Positions 44,280 to 53,227 of a stretch of 64,000 nucleotides of DNA are shown here, piece after piece. The notes beneath the pieces were generated by a model, which saw only the letters and a list, made by a program, of their open reading frames with translations, made no database searches and was not told where the DNA came from. The translations under genes were made by a program, and so were the position numbers. Every line of letters begins with the position of its first letter. Positions within the stretch are counted from its first letter, which is position 1. Source of the stretch: Halomicrobium sp. LC1Hm (lineage in GTDB: Archaea > Halobacteriota > Halobacteria > Halobacteriales > Haloarculaceae). The DNA is taken from assembly GCF_009617995.1 (NCBI RefSeq), contig NZ_CP044129.1, forward strand, positions 248,001 to 312,000, in the 5' to 3' direction.

Positions 44280-45293
44280 ATGCGAAGTCGACAGGGGGTG
44301 CTCGTCGGGCTGGTCGCCGTGACGGGGCTGTTGACGGTCGTGTTACTCTGGAGCGTCGTGACGACCGTCTTCTTCGCCATCACGGTCGCGTACGTGCTCT
44401 ATCCGCTGCGCCGACTGCTCGTCGAGCGAGGGATCCACCGTCGGATCGCCGCCGCCGCGGCGACCAGCGTCGCCTTCCTCTCGGTTGCGGCGTTGATCGG
44501 CCCGCTGCTGTGGTCGCTGTACCGCCGTCGTGGAACGCTGCTGGCGTATCTCAGGACGCTCCCGACCGGCTTCGAGTTCGAGATCCTGGGGATGCCGTTT
44601 GGCTTCGAAGTCGGATCGCTGGTCGCGACGGCTCGTGTCGCGATCACCAGCCTCGCCGTCGACGTGGCCGGGAGCGCGCCGATCATCGGGCTGAAGCTGT
44701 TTCTCTTCACGCTGCTCGTGTACGCGCTCCTGTTGCGACCGAGTGCCGCACCGGCGGTCGTCTTCCGTGCAGTTCCCGACCAGTTCCACTCGCTGGTCCG
44801 CACGATGCACGAGCGGACCAGAAACACCCTGTACGCGATCTACGTCCTCCAGGGGGCGACGGCACTCGGCACGTTCCTCATCGCCTACGTCGTCTTCGCC
44901 GGTCTGGGCTACTCCGGTGCCTTCGGACTGGCGGCCGTGGCCGGCATCCTCCAGTTCGTTCCGGTGGTCGGCCCGAGCATCCTGATCGCGCTGGTCGCCG
45001 CGACGGACGTGGTCGCCGGGGATCTGACCGCGGCGGCCACGCTGCTGGTGATCGGGCTGGTCTTCGTCGGCTTCCTCCCCGACGCGATCATCCGGCCACA
45101 GCTCGCACCCTACACCGCGGACATCCCCGCGAGCCTCTACTTCATCGGCTTTACCGGCGGCGTGCTCTCGATCGGGCTCGTCGGATTCATCGCCGGCCCG
45201 CTCGTCGTCGCGCTGTTCGTCGAAGCCGTCGAGTTGCTCACGAACGATCGGCCGGCGGTCCAGCGCCGACTGGATTCCGAACACACGGAGTAG
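44280..45293 (+). CDS. AI-2E family transporter (PerM/TqsA-like)
   Basis: 337 residues from ATG 44280; an ATG at 44253 is also in frame. Seven to eight membrane helices. The family's typical C-terminal half is present (LQFVPVVGPSILIALVA, then FLPDAIIRPQL and GGVLSIGLVGFIAGPLVVAL). Members export diverse substrates, including Na+ in some halophiles. The substrate here is unknown. It is divergent from the bactofilin-like gene. Confidence 0.83.
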   Translation: MRSRQGVLVGLVAVTGLLTVVLLWSVVTTVFFAITVAYVLYPLRRLLVERGIHRRIAAAAATSVAFLSVAALIGPLLWSLYRRRGTLLAYLRTLPTGFEFEILGMPFGFEVGSLVATARVAITSLAVDVAGSAPIIGLKLFLFTLLVYALLLRPSAAPAVVFRAVPDQFHSLVRTMHERTRNTLYAIYVLQGATALGTFLIAYVVFAGLGYSGAFGLAAVAGILQFVPVVGPSILIALVAATDVVAGDLTAAATLLVIGLVFVGFLPDAIIRPQLAPYTADIPASLYFIGFTGGVLSIGLVGFIAGPLVVALFVEAVELLTNDRPAVQRRLDSEHTE

Positions 45294-45312
45294 GCCGTCG
45301 ACCGCCGGACGG

Positions 45313-46101
45313 TCAGCTCTCGCCGGTCTCCAGGGGACGGTCCTGTGCTTTCCACTCGGTGAGACTCCCCTCGTAGAAGGCCAGGTCGTCGTACCCGAGG
45401 TGACGCAGGACGACGTAGGTGTGACTGATCCGGCGCGCCGTGTTACAGTAGAGGACGATCCGCGCTTCGGGGACGATCCCGCGCGACGCCAGCAGCTCCC
45501 GGACCTCCGTCTCGGGGCGCAGGCCGCGGCTCTCGTCGTCGACCAGTTCGCGCCAGTCGAGCCGGACCGCACCGGGGATGTGGCCCTCTTCGTACTCCCA
45601 TCCCTCTCGGGTGTCGACGATCACGGCGTCGCCGTCGACGGCCTCGGCGACCGCGTCGGCGTCGACCAGTGGCGTCTCGGCCGGTGGCTCGATCGCGTAC
45701 TCTGTCGGCGTCGGCGCGGGCGTCTCGCTGGTGGTCTCGCGCTCGAGTTGCCACGCCGAGAAGTCCCCGTCGAGCAGGTGCAGCGCCGTGGGGTCGTGGC
45801 CGTACAGCGCCGCCGTCACGAGAAAGCGCGCGGCGAAGACCCCGTGTGTGTCGTCGTAGGCGACGATCTCGTCTCCGTTGGCGATTCCCGCCTCCGAGAG
45901 CAGCATCGCGAAGTGTGCTCGCCCGGGGAGCATCCCCTCGTCGTGCTCGCCGCTCTCGTCGGCGCGAAACGCGTCGAAGGGGACGTTGACCGCACCCGGG
46001 AGGTGGCCGATGCCGTCGTACTCCCAGGCGTCGCGGACGTCGACCACGCGCACGTCGTCCAGACGCTCCGCGAGCCAGGACTGGAACACGATATCTGTCA
46101 T
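45313..46101 (-). CDS. Two-domain rhodanese-type sulfurtransferase
   Basis: 262 residues from ATG 46101. Two rhodanese domains (about 1-120 and 145-262). The active Cys is in the second: VLYCNTARRISH near 220-231. The first domain has Asp (AYDDTHGVF) at the equivalent place. It transfers sulfur from thiosulfate or 3-mercaptopyruvate. It is arranged head to head with a second such gene at 46359, so the pair shares a 257-base promoter region. Confidence 0.87.
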   Translation of the reverse strand: MTDIVFQSWLAERLDDVRVVDVRDAWEYDGIGHLPGAVNVPFDAFRADESGEHDEGMLPGRAHFAMLLSEAGIANGDEIVAYDDTHGVFAARFLVTAALYGHDPTALHLLDGDFSAWQLERETTSETPAPTPTEYAIEPPAETPLVDADAVAEAVDGDAVIVDTREGWEYEEGHIPGAVRLDWRELVDDESRGLRPETEVRELLASRGIVPEARIVLYCNTARRISHTYVVLRHLGYDDLAFYEGSLTEWKAQDRPLETGES

Positions 46102-46358
46102 TGCTCGACCGTTGCGGACGCGACGGCTTGAAACCGTCCGTCTCGGCCGCTCGAAGATAGCGGAGATATTTTCCAGCCCGCGGCCCGCCGTCCGGAGCGA
46201 ACCGCCAGCAGTCGGGGAGCGCCGCCGGAACCGTGCGAAATATTCGCATACTAATACGTCCGACAAGGGGCAGAAACTGCCGCCAGAGGGGAGGAGTGGC
46301 GGGCTATGCCGAGAGAGGGTGGGGTTATATGGATGGGGTGGATATTTTGGCCTGTATT

Positions 46359-47213
46359 ATGAGCGACTACGCAAACGACGTTCTCGTGACGGCGGAGTGG
46401 GTCGAGGACAACCTCGACTCGTTCCAGAGTGACGATCCCGACCACCGACTGGTCGAGGTCGACGTAGACACCGAAGCGTACGACGAGGCCCACGCGCCCG
46501 GCGCGATCGGCTTCAACTGGGAGACACAGCTCCAGGACCAGACCACCCGCGACATCCTCTCGAAGGAAGACTTCGAGGACCTGCTCGGGAGCCACGGCAT
46601 CAGCGAGGACTCGACGGTCGTCCTCTACGGTGACAACTCCAACTGGTTCGCCGCCTACACCTACTGGCAGTTCAAGTACTACGGCCACGACGACGTTCGG
46701 CTCCTCGACGGTGGTCGCGAGTACTGGCTCGACAACGACTACACGACCACGGACGAGGTCCCCGAGTTCTCCGCCGTCGACTACGAGGCGTCCGGCCCGC
46801 GCGAGTCCATCCGCGCGTACCGCGACGACGTCGAGAACGCCATCGAGAAGAACCTCCCGCTCGTGGACGTTCGCTCCCCCGAGGAGTTCTCCGGCGAAGT
46901 GCTGGCACCCCCGGGCCTGCAGGAGACCGCACAGCGTGGCGGCCACGTCCCCGGCGCGAAGAACATCTCCTGGGCGGCCGTGACCAACGACGACGGCACG
47001 TTCAAGGACTTCGACGAGCTGCAGGAGCTGTACGCCGACGAAGACATCGACGGCGACGAGACGACCGTCGCCTACTGCCGCATCGGCGAGCGCTCCTCGG
47101 TCGCCTGGTTCGCGCTCCACGAACTGCTTGGCTACGACGACGCCGTCAACTACGACGGCTCCTGGACCGAGTGGGGCAACCTCGTCGGCGCGCCCATCGA
47201 GAAAGGGAACTAG
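46359..47213 (+). CDS. Thiosulfate sulfurtransferase (two-domain rhodanese)
   Basis: 284 residues from ATG 46359 (MSDYANDVLVTAEWVEDNL). The N-terminal inactive rhodanese domain (YGDNSNWFAAYTYW in place of the Cys loop) is followed by the catalytic domain with VAYCRIGERSS near 241-251. It is close to haloarchaeal TssA-type enzymes. It is transcribed divergently from the paralogue at 45313. A TATA-like TACTAATACG is near 46247. Confidence 0.88.
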   Translation: MSDYANDVLVTAEWVEDNLDSFQSDDPDHRLVEVDVDTEAYDEAHAPGAIGFNWETQLQDQTTRDILSKEDFEDLLGSHGISEDSTVVLYGDNSNWFAAYTYWQFKYYGHDDVRLLDGGREYWLDNDYTTTDEVPEFSAVDYEASGPRESIRAYRDDVENAIEKNLPLVDVRSPEEFSGEVLAPPGLQETAQRGGHVPGAKNISWAAVTNDDGTFKDFDELQELYADEDIDGDETTVAYCRIGERSSVAWFALHELLGYDDAVNYDGSWTEWGNLVGAPIEKGN

Positions 47214-47280
47214 GCAGTCGAGCGTCGGTTTCCGTTCTTTCTTTCGCGCAGTACCCGTGTAGCCACCGGAGTCGCCTGAC

Positions 47281-47433
47281 GTGACTGGTCAGTTCGGCTC
47301 GGGCCGATCCATCCCTTCGATCTCCGTAAAACGCGTCGGGAAGATCGTGCCCACACTCACCGAATGGGATCATCACGACGCCGGGACGACCGAAGACGAA
47401 CTGACATCGGTTGTCGACGACCTCCCGCCCTGA
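47281..47433 (+). CDS. 50-residue hypothetical protein
   Basis: GTG 47281 to TGA 47433 reads MTGQFGSGRSIPSISVKRVG and later LTEWDHHDAGTTEDELTSVV, with a composition that looks haloarchaeal. Its stop lies against the stop of the convergent gene at 47434. It has no ATG start and no known family, so it may be real but is uncertain. Confidence 0.4.
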   Translation: MTGQFGSGRSIPSISVKRVGKIVPTLTEWDHHDAGTTEDELTSVVDDLPP

Positions 47434-48222
47434 CTACACTCGCTCGTCGAACACGTATCGCCGCGTCGCGCTTTCCGTCTGCTGGACGACTGCCATCGGT
47501 CCGTCGGGGACGATTTCGAGGCGAATCGGTCCGTCGAGCGTCCGCGTGAGCGCGCCCAGTTCCGGCCCGTACCAGTTCCGGCAGTCGGGTCCCTCGACGG
47601 TCCGGGCCGACAGCGTTCCCGTCCCCGCTACGACCTCCCCGGACACGGCTAGCCGGAACTGCCCGTCTTCGACGACGACGGGCACGCCCTCGCTGTCGAC
47701 GATCTCGGCGGCCGTCACGAGTCGTTCGAGGGTCGCGGCGTCGGTCTCGACCCGCGTGGGAGCGGGCGCGCCGTCCGGCGCGAACTGCCCGTCGTCGTCG
47801 AACGCCGCGGGCATCCCGAGATCGACCGACTCGACGGCGACGTCGGTCGGGAGCGGCTCGGCGCACATGCGGTGGTCCCGCCCGCGGATCTCGGCCCACT
47901 GGACCAGTTGCCGGCCGGGATCGCCCCCGAAGACGACTTCGACGCGGTCGTCGTCCAGCCAGTCGAGCCACTGCAACGTCGGGACTGCGCCGAGGATGAC
48001 GTAGCTGGGCCGGTCGACCGTGTAGCTGTCGAAGTGGTCGGGTCGATAGCTCGTGTACACCGCCGGAGAGCCCGACCGTGCCGGGGCTGTCAGCGCGGCC
48101 TCTCTGAGCGCGAAGAGCACCCGCTCGTAGTACGGATCGGTCGCGTCCGGCGTCAGGGTCGTCTCTCCGACCAGGCCCGCGAGGCGATCGGGCGCGCCCG
48201 CCAGCCGGGCGAATTCGGCCAT
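47434..48222 (-). CDS. Haloarchaeal protein with possible sliding-clamp (PCNA-like) pattern
   Basis: 262 residues from ATG 48222. The order of segments resembles a two-domain clamp: a linker region (DVAVESVDLGMPA), then VETDAATLERLVTAAEIVDS followed by a beta strand (GQFRLAVSGEV), like the start of the second PCNA domain. The end, LDGPIRLEIVPDGPMAVVQQ...RRYVFDERV, parallels the PCNA C-terminal strands. Length is close to PCNA (about 247). No PIP-loop identity can be proved. An unrelated beta-rich fold remains possible. Confidence 0.55.
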   Translation of the reverse strand: MAEFARLAGAPDRLAGLVGETTLTPDATDPYYERVLFALREAALTAPARSGSPAVYTSYRPDHFDSYTVDRPSYVILGAVPTLQWLDWLDDDRVEVVFGGDPGRQLVQWAEIRGRDHRMCAEPLPTDVAVESVDLGMPAAFDDDGQFAPDGAPAPTRVETDAATLERLVTAAEIVDSEGVPVVVEDGQFRLAVSGEVVAGTGTLSARTVEGPDCRNWYGPELGALTRTLDGPIRLEIVPDGPMAVVQQTESATRRYVFDERV

Positions 48223-48271
48223 AGCCCAGCTATGAGCGCACACGCTCTTGACTGTTCGGCCGGTCGACCAC

Positions 48272-48970
48272 GGCGGTGTTCAGATACGGATGAAAAGTGA
48301 GACGGTCCGTTTTCAAAGTGATTCATGCCCGAAAACGGCCCCCTCATCAGGAATTTAGACGAGATCGACTTAGAGTTTGTTGAACGAGAAGCGACACCAC
48401 GATCGCTGATGAAGTTCAGTATTCAGTCGCACCTCGCTGAATTATCGCTTTCGAATACCGTTTCGGTTCTTGAGATGTTTGGTGTCGAACGTGCTCGATC
48501 CACTGTTCATAATTGGGTTCACAAGGCCGAGCTACAGCCAGGATCTGGTCGATCACCGGATCACGTTGCGGTCGACGAGACGGTGATCGAATCGACGATG
48601 AACAGTATTGGCTGTACGCCGCCGTCGATCCAGAGTCAAACGAATTGCTACACACAACGCTTGAGCCGACGCGTACGAACGCTATTGCTTACGCAGTCTT
48701 TGCCGAACTGCGCGAGAAACACGACGTCGACGACGCCGTGTTTCTCGTCGATGGTGCGACTCCGTTGAAAGACGCGTGTTCACGTCACGGTCTCGACTTC
48801 AAATACCAAGAGCATGGAAATCGGAATCGCGTCGAACGTGTCTTTCGAGAAGTGAAAAGACGAACCTCTTCGCTCTCAAACTGTTTTTAGCCACGTCGAT
48901 CCAGACACAGCTGACGACTGGCTCAGATCATTCAGCTTCGCATGGAATCAGCTGATCTGAACACTACCGG
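48272..48970 (+). mobile_element. Third IS6-like element, decayed
   Basis: Termini GGCGGTGTTCAGAT (48272) and ATCTGAACACTACC (ending near 48968) bound about 700 bp. The transposase stop TGA lies inside the right terminal repeat. The ends GTGTTCAGAT are shared with the nested-palindrome element at 38939. No clear target-site duplication is seen. Confidence 0.75.
48325..48960 (+). pseudogene. IS6-like transposase with two frameshifts
   Basis: It opens MPENGPLIRNLDEIDLEFVE and reads to HVAVDETVIE with the first Asp. It shifts frame near 48600, continuing as YWLYAAVDPESNELL, then EKHDVDDAVFLVDGATPLKD and NRVERVFREVKRR, which hold the second Asp and the Glu. It shifts again near 48887 to FSHVDPDTADDWLRSF and stops at 48960. 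Confidence 0.8.
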
Positions 48971-49015
48971 ACCGTCGCGGCGTACGTTTTTGTGTTCTCA
49001 CCGCCAGAGGCCGGT

Positions 49016-49768
49016 ATGGCAGACGACGGCGTCTGGGTCGGGGCACACGTCGCCGACGGGACCTGGATCGCGGTGGCGTTCGACCGGGCGGGGTTCGACC
49101 ACGCGGCGACCTTCGACGGGATCGGCGACCTCTGGTTTCGCTACGAGGACGACGCGGCCGCGATCCTCGTCGACGTGCCGATCGGACTGGTCGAGGAAGC
49201 CGAGGGCGAGCGCGAGTGTGACGAACTGGCCCGCACCCTCGTGGGGCCACGGGCCGACGAGATCGTCGCCCCGCCGGCACGCGAGGCGCTGCGCAAGCGG
49301 CGTTACCCCGTCGCGAACCGCACGCACGAGCGCGCGACCGGGGTGGCCCTCTCCGAGCGGGCCTTCGAACTCAGCGAGACGATCGCGACGGTCGATCAGT
49401 TGCTCCGGGAGTTCTCCGAGGCCCGTGAGCTCCTCGCCGCGGCCCACCCGGAAGTCGCCTTCCTCGCGTTCGCGGGCGAGCGCATGGAGCACGACCGCCG
49501 GACTGCCGGCGGGTACGCCGAGCGCCTGCGCACGCTGGCGTCGATCGACCGGGACGCTCCGCCCGCGGTCCAGTCCGCCGCCGAGGCGATGGACGACGCA
49601 CCGGTCACCGTCGCCGACGTGCTCGACGCGGTGGCGCTTGCCTACACGGCACTCCCCCACGAGGGGCGACTGCGCTCGCTCCCGCCTCGGCCACCGCTCG
49701 ACGACAACGGCCTGCCGATGCAGATCGTCTACCGGGCCGACGCGGCGCTGGTCGAGCCGACGGCGTGA
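49016..49768 (+). CDS. DUF429 (RNase H-like fold) protein
   Basis: 250 residues from ATG 49016. The opening WVGAHVADGTWIAVAFD, the acidic IGDLWFRYEDDAAAILVDVPIG and the later RECDELARTLVGPRADEIVAPPAREAL fit DUF429, whose fold is RNase H/actin-like. The function is unknown. It starts just right of the dead IS, and the promoter is partly in the IS flank. Confidence 0.8.
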   Translation: MADDGVWVGAHVADGTWIAVAFDRAGFDHAATFDGIGDLWFRYEDDAAAILVDVPIGLVEEAEGERECDELARTLVGPRADEIVAPPAREALRKRRYPVANRTHERATGVALSERAFELSETIATVDQLLREFSEARELLAAAHPEVAFLAFAGERMEHDRRTAGGYAERLRTLASIDRDAPPAVQSAAEAMDDAPVTVADVLDAVALAYTALPHEGRLRSLPPRPPLDDNGLPMQIVYRADAALVEPTA

Positions 49769-49843
49769 CCTGCGCTTGGGTTACGACGACACGTGTCGTC
49801 CGCGACCGCCAGCGGCAAGTCGCCACAACCACTGGTTCGAGTG

Positions 49844-50656
49844 ATGCCACGAGACGACATGCCGCCGCTCGGTCTGGGGACCTACTCGGAGGACGACCGC
49901 GAGCAGTGGACCGACAACGTCGGCACCGCGCTCGACGTTGGCTTTCGCCACGTCGATACCGCACAGGTGTACGAGAACGAGCGGTACGTCGGTGAGGGAC
50001 TGCGCTCCTCGGCCGTCGATCGCGACGACGTGTGGCTCTCGACAAAGACCGTCCACCACGACGTGCCTCCCGAGGCCGATCAGGTGCCAGACGCCATCGA
50101 CGGCTGTCTCGACAGGCTGGGCGTCGACGCCGTCGACCTGCTGTACGTCCACTGGCCGTCCGGCGTCTACGACCACGAGACAGTGCTGCCGGCCTACGAC
50201 GACGCCTACGACGCGGGCAAGACCCGCCACGTCGGGCTGTCGAACTTCACGCCCGAACTGCTCGACGAGGCGATGGACGTGCTCGACGCGCCGCTTTTCG
50301 CCCACCAGGCCGAGATGCATCCCCTGCTCCCACAGGAAGACCTCGTCGCCCACGCCCAGGCACACGACTACACGTTCGTCGCCTACTCGCCGCTGGCCAA
50401 GGGCGCGGTCTTCGACGTCCCCGAGATTCGAGAGGTCGCCCAGAAACACGACGCCACGCCCGCCCAGGTCAGCCTCGCGTGGATCACCAGCCACGACAAC
50501 GTCGCCGCCATCCCCAAGGCCAGCAGTCGCGAGCACATGCAGCAGAACCTCGCGGCGCTCGATCTGGAACTGGACGACGACGATCTCGCCCTGATCGACT
50601 CGATCGACCGCCGGGAGCGCGTGATCGACGCCGACCACGGGCCCTGGAACTGGTAA
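49844..50656 (+). CDS. Aldo/keto reductase
   Basis: 270 residues from ATG 49844. The catalytic tetrad is visible: the Asp and Tyr in HVDTAQVYENE, the Lys in WLSTKTVHHD, and the His in LLYVHWPSGVY. The NADPH-binding C-terminal loop is IPKASSREHMQQN. It reduces aldehydes or ketones; the substrate is unknown. It precedes a Gfo/Idh/MocA oxidoreductase by 49 bases on the same strand, hinting at sugar or polyol metabolism. Confidence 0.9.
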   Translation: MPRDDMPPLGLGTYSEDDREQWTDNVGTALDVGFRHVDTAQVYENERYVGEGLRSSAVDRDDVWLSTKTVHHDVPPEADQVPDAIDGCLDRLGVDAVDLLYVHWPSGVYDHETVLPAYDDAYDAGKTRHVGLSNFTPELLDEAMDVLDAPLFAHQAEMHPLLPQEDLVAHAQAHDYTFVAYSPLAKGAVFDVPEIREVAQKHDATPAQVSLAWITSHDNVAAIPKASSREHMQQNLAALDLELDDDDLALIDSIDRRERVIDADHGPWNW

Positions 50657-50705
50657 CGGCCAGCCGACCCTGAGCGTTTTAGTCGTTGGCTCACTGCCTT
50701 CCTGT

Positions 50706-51920
50706 ATGACCGACTCCTTTGGCATCGGCTTCGTCAGCGCGGGCTTCATCACGCGCGAATCGCACGCACCCAGCGTGGGGTACCTCCCGGACGTTCACGT
50801 CGCGGGAATCCAGAACCGCACGCGGGAGAACGCGGAATCGCTCGCCGACACCTGCCGCGAGGAGGGGTGGGGCGATCCCAGCGTCTACGGCGAGGACGCC
50901 GTCGCCGACCTCGTCGCGGACCCCGACGTCGACGGGCTGTGGGTGACCAGCCCGAACTTCACGCGCGTCGACGTGGTCGAGGCCGCCGTCGAGGCGGTCG
51001 AAGACGGGGCCGAGCTACGGGGCATCGCCCTGGAGAAACCGGTCGCGCGGAACCTCCGGGAGGCCAACCGGATCGTCGACCTCGTCGAGGGGGCGGCCCT
51101 CCCCCACGCCTATCTGGAGAACTGGCCCCACGAGCCCGACATCGACAAGCTCCGGGCGCTGCTGTGGGAGCAGGGCCGCGGGGCCGGCCGTCCCTACATC
51201 GCCCGATCGCAGGCCGAACACGGCGGTCCCCACTCCGGGTGGTTCTGGGACGGCCGCAAGCAGGGCGGGGGCGCGCTGACGGACATGCTGTGTCACGCGC
51301 TCGCGGGCAACGACTTCCTGCTGTCGGACCCGGACGGCGAGGACGACCTCGAACCGGTCAGCGTCTCCGCCGACACGGAGACGATCAAGTGGCAACAGGA
51401 CGACTACGCCGACCAGCTCGAAGCCGACTTCGGCGTCGACTTCCGATCGAACCCGGTCGACGACTACGCCCGGACGACGGTGCGCTACGAGGACGGCGAC
51501 GGACGGACCGTCGTCTCGGAAGCGACGGGCTCGTGGTGTTACGTCGGTTCCGGCGTCCGACGGACGATCGAGCTGCTCGGGCCGGAGTACTCCGGGCAGG
51601 TGCTGTCCGACGACGAGTCTTCCAGCGTCTTCTTCTCGGACGAACTGGGCGAGGGCGAGGGGTGGGCGGAGAAACAGACCGCCACCAGCGGGCGAATGCC
51701 CATCGCCGCCGCTGACGTAGTGAAGAGCGGGTTCGTCGCCGAGAACCGGGACGCAGTGGCGGCGTTCCGAGCCGGCGAGAACGCGAGGCTCGACCTGTCC
51801 GACGGCGTCCGGATCCTCCGGCTCTGCATGGCCGCATACAAGGCCGCCGAAGACGGGGCCGACGTCGACCTGCGGGACGCCGATCTGGAGGGGTACACCC
51901 CACCGCCCGCACGGGAGTAA
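50706..51920 (+). CDS. Gfo/Idh/MocA-family oxidoreductase
   Basis: 404 residues. The N-terminal nucleotide-binding domain (IGFVSAGFITRESHAPS, then VDGLWVTSPNFTRVDVV and GIALEKPVARNLREANRIV with the EKP motif) is followed by the C-terminal alpha/beta domain. WFWDGRKQGGGALTDMLCHAL carries the catalytic His region. It probably oxidises a sugar or inositol derivative with NAD(P). A second member lies at 53228. Confidence 0.88.
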   Translation: MTDSFGIGFVSAGFITRESHAPSVGYLPDVHVAGIQNRTRENAESLADTCREEGWGDPSVYGEDAVADLVADPDVDGLWVTSPNFTRVDVVEAAVEAVEDGAELRGIALEKPVARNLREANRIVDLVEGAALPHAYLENWPHEPDIDKLRALLWEQGRGAGRPYIARSQAEHGGPHSGWFWDGRKQGGGALTDMLCHALAGNDFLLSDPDGEDDLEPVSVSADTETIKWQQDDYADQLEADFGVDFRSNPVDDYARTTVRYEDGDGRTVVSEATGSWCYVGSGVRRTIELLGPEYSGQVLSDDESSSVFFSDELGEGEGWAEKQTATSGRMPIAAADVVKSGFVAENRDAVAAFRAGENARLDLSDGVRILRLCMAAYKAAEDGADVDLRDADLEGYTPPPARE

Positions 51921-51938
51921 TAGCCGACGGTGTGACCG

Positions 51939-52235
51939 TCAGGGATCCATCCGGAGCGCGTAGATGATACAGAGGAGACCGACGAGTTCGAACGTCTGAA
52001 TGATCGCCTGTCCACCCGGACCGGACAGCCACGGGAACAGCAGTGACAGCGCGACGACGGGGAGTGGCAACCCCAGAATGATGCCGAATCCGATCGCGAA
52101 GAACAGCATCGGTCGGCTGTCGTTGCGCCGGTAGCCCCTGAACGCCAGGTAGGCGATGAACAGGCCAAGCGCCGCACCGACCAGTTCGTAGCCCTGTAAC
52201 AACAGTCCGACCGTCACGAGTGTCTCTATCGTCAT
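51939..52235 (-). CDS. Small membrane protein co-transcribed with a winged-helix regulator
   Basis: 98 residues with three hydrophobic helices (about 5-30, 42-66, 75-94). Its ATG directly follows the TAG of the regulator gene, so the two form a unit. Haloarchaea often pair such three-helix proteins with ArsR-like regulators. Its function is unknown. Confidence 0.75.
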   Translation of the reverse strand: MTIETLVTVGLLLQGYELVGAALGLFIAYLAFRGYRRNDSRPMLFFAIGFGIILGLPLPVVALSLLFPWLSGPGGQAIIQTFELVGLLCIIYALRMDP

Positions 52236-52580
52236 CTAGATCTCCTCCACGAACCGCGTGAGCCGGTCGGCCATGTTCTCCCGGCGGTCGATCGACAGTT
52301 CCAGCTCCCCCTCGACCAGTTCCACGGTCACGCTCCGGACGTTCGGCTCGTACACCGTCCGGTGGTGGCCCCCTTCGGGGTCGGGCCGGGTCTGTCTGAC
52401 GATCAGGTCGGACGCTTCGAGCTGTTCGAGCCGACGGTAGATCGTCGGTCCTGACGCGTCACACCGCTGTTCGAGTGTACTCGCTGACATGGGTTCCTGG
52501 CTGGTTTGCGTGAGGATGCGTCGCGCTGTCTCGTCTTCGAGCAGCCCCGCGACAGTCCCGATATCGGGGTCCTCGCTCAC
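52236..52580 (-). CDS. ArsR-like winged-helix transcriptional regulator
   Basis: 114 residues. The winged helix spans about 10-80: VAGLLEDETARRILTQTSQE, SASTLEQRCDASGPTIYRRL as the recognition helix, and a wing containing GGHHRTVYE. A short C-terminal helix is probably used for dimerisation. It forms a two-gene unit with the membrane protein at 51939 and may control it. Confidence 0.85.
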   Translation of the reverse strand: MSEDPDIGTVAGLLEDETARRILTQTSQEPMSASTLEQRCDASGPTIYRRLEQLEASDLIVRQTRPDPEGGHHRTVYEPNVRSVTVELVEGELELSIDRRENMADRLTRFVEEI

Positions 52581-52685
52581 GGTAGTCGGTACGCGCGAGG
52601 CGACCGTAAAAACGACTCCGGTGCTTCAGCGCGTGAAGCACTGGTCGCGCTTCTATGCTCCCGGCCGATCCAGTGTCACCTACCG

Positions 52686-52880
52686 ATGTCAGACACCGTT
52701 ATCGTCCCCGGCGCGTTCGGACCGCTGTTCGTGGCCGCCGTCTCGGCGTTGGCCGTCGGCCTCGTCTGGCGATACGGACGCGCCTCGCTGGCCGCCCGCC
52801 CGGCCTCCACACAGCCCCGAACGGGACCGTCGAATCGAGACAGCGCCAGCGCCGACCCAACGGTCGTGAGCGAGCCGTGA
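52686..52880 (+). CDS. Small single-helix membrane protein
   Basis: 64 residues from ATG 52686 (MSDTVIVPGAFGPLFVAAVS). One membrane helix at about 8-28 is followed by a basic then Ser/Pro-rich tail. Its stop overlaps the GTG start of the next gene (GTGA), so they are translationally coupled. Its function is unknown. Confidence 0.6.
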   Translation: MSDTVIVPGAFGPLFVAAVSALAVGLVWRYGRASLAARPASTQPRTGPSNRDSASADPTVVSEP

Positions 52881-53221
52881 CTGTCTCCCGTCGCGCTCTC
52901 CCCGAACTCACGTCGCTCGGGCTGGTCCTCGCGACGGCCGCCTCGGGGTTCCTGCTGGCCCCGTCGCTCCCGGAGACGATGATCGTCGGCTGGCACATCG
53001 GCGTCGACGGCGAGCTCTCGATCACTCGCGGCCCGCGGCTGCTCGGCCTGACCGTGCTCCCCGCGCTGTCGGTCACGGCCTACCTCTGCCTGCGACCGGC
53101 CCGCCTCCTCCTCGATCTGGAGACGGCCGTCCGTCCGCGGTACTACGAGACGCTCGTCCACCTCGTGCTCGGCGCGCTCGCCTTCGGGCAGGCGTGGCTG
53201 CTGACCGTGAACCTCCAGTAA
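52877..53221 (+). CDS. DUF1648-like membrane protein
   Basis: 114 residues from GTG 52877. Three hydrophobic segments. The stretch LPETMIVGWHIGVDGELS matches the DUF1648 pattern (LP..I..HW...G) found in SdpI-like immunity and membrane proteins, but only this part is present. It is coupled to the gene at 52686 and convergent with the oxidoreductase at 53228. Confidence 0.68.
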   Translation: MTVSRRALPELTSLGLVLATAASGFLLAPSLPETMIVGWHIGVDGELSITRGPRLLGLTVLPALSVTAYLCLRPARLLLDLETAVRPRYYETLVHLVLGALAFGQAWLLTVNLQ

Positions 53222-53227
53222 CGTCGG

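Noticed and set aside
47146-47376. 76-residue minus-strand ORF
   Set aside because: It overlaps the end of the sulfurtransferase gene and is Arg-rich like a shadow frame.
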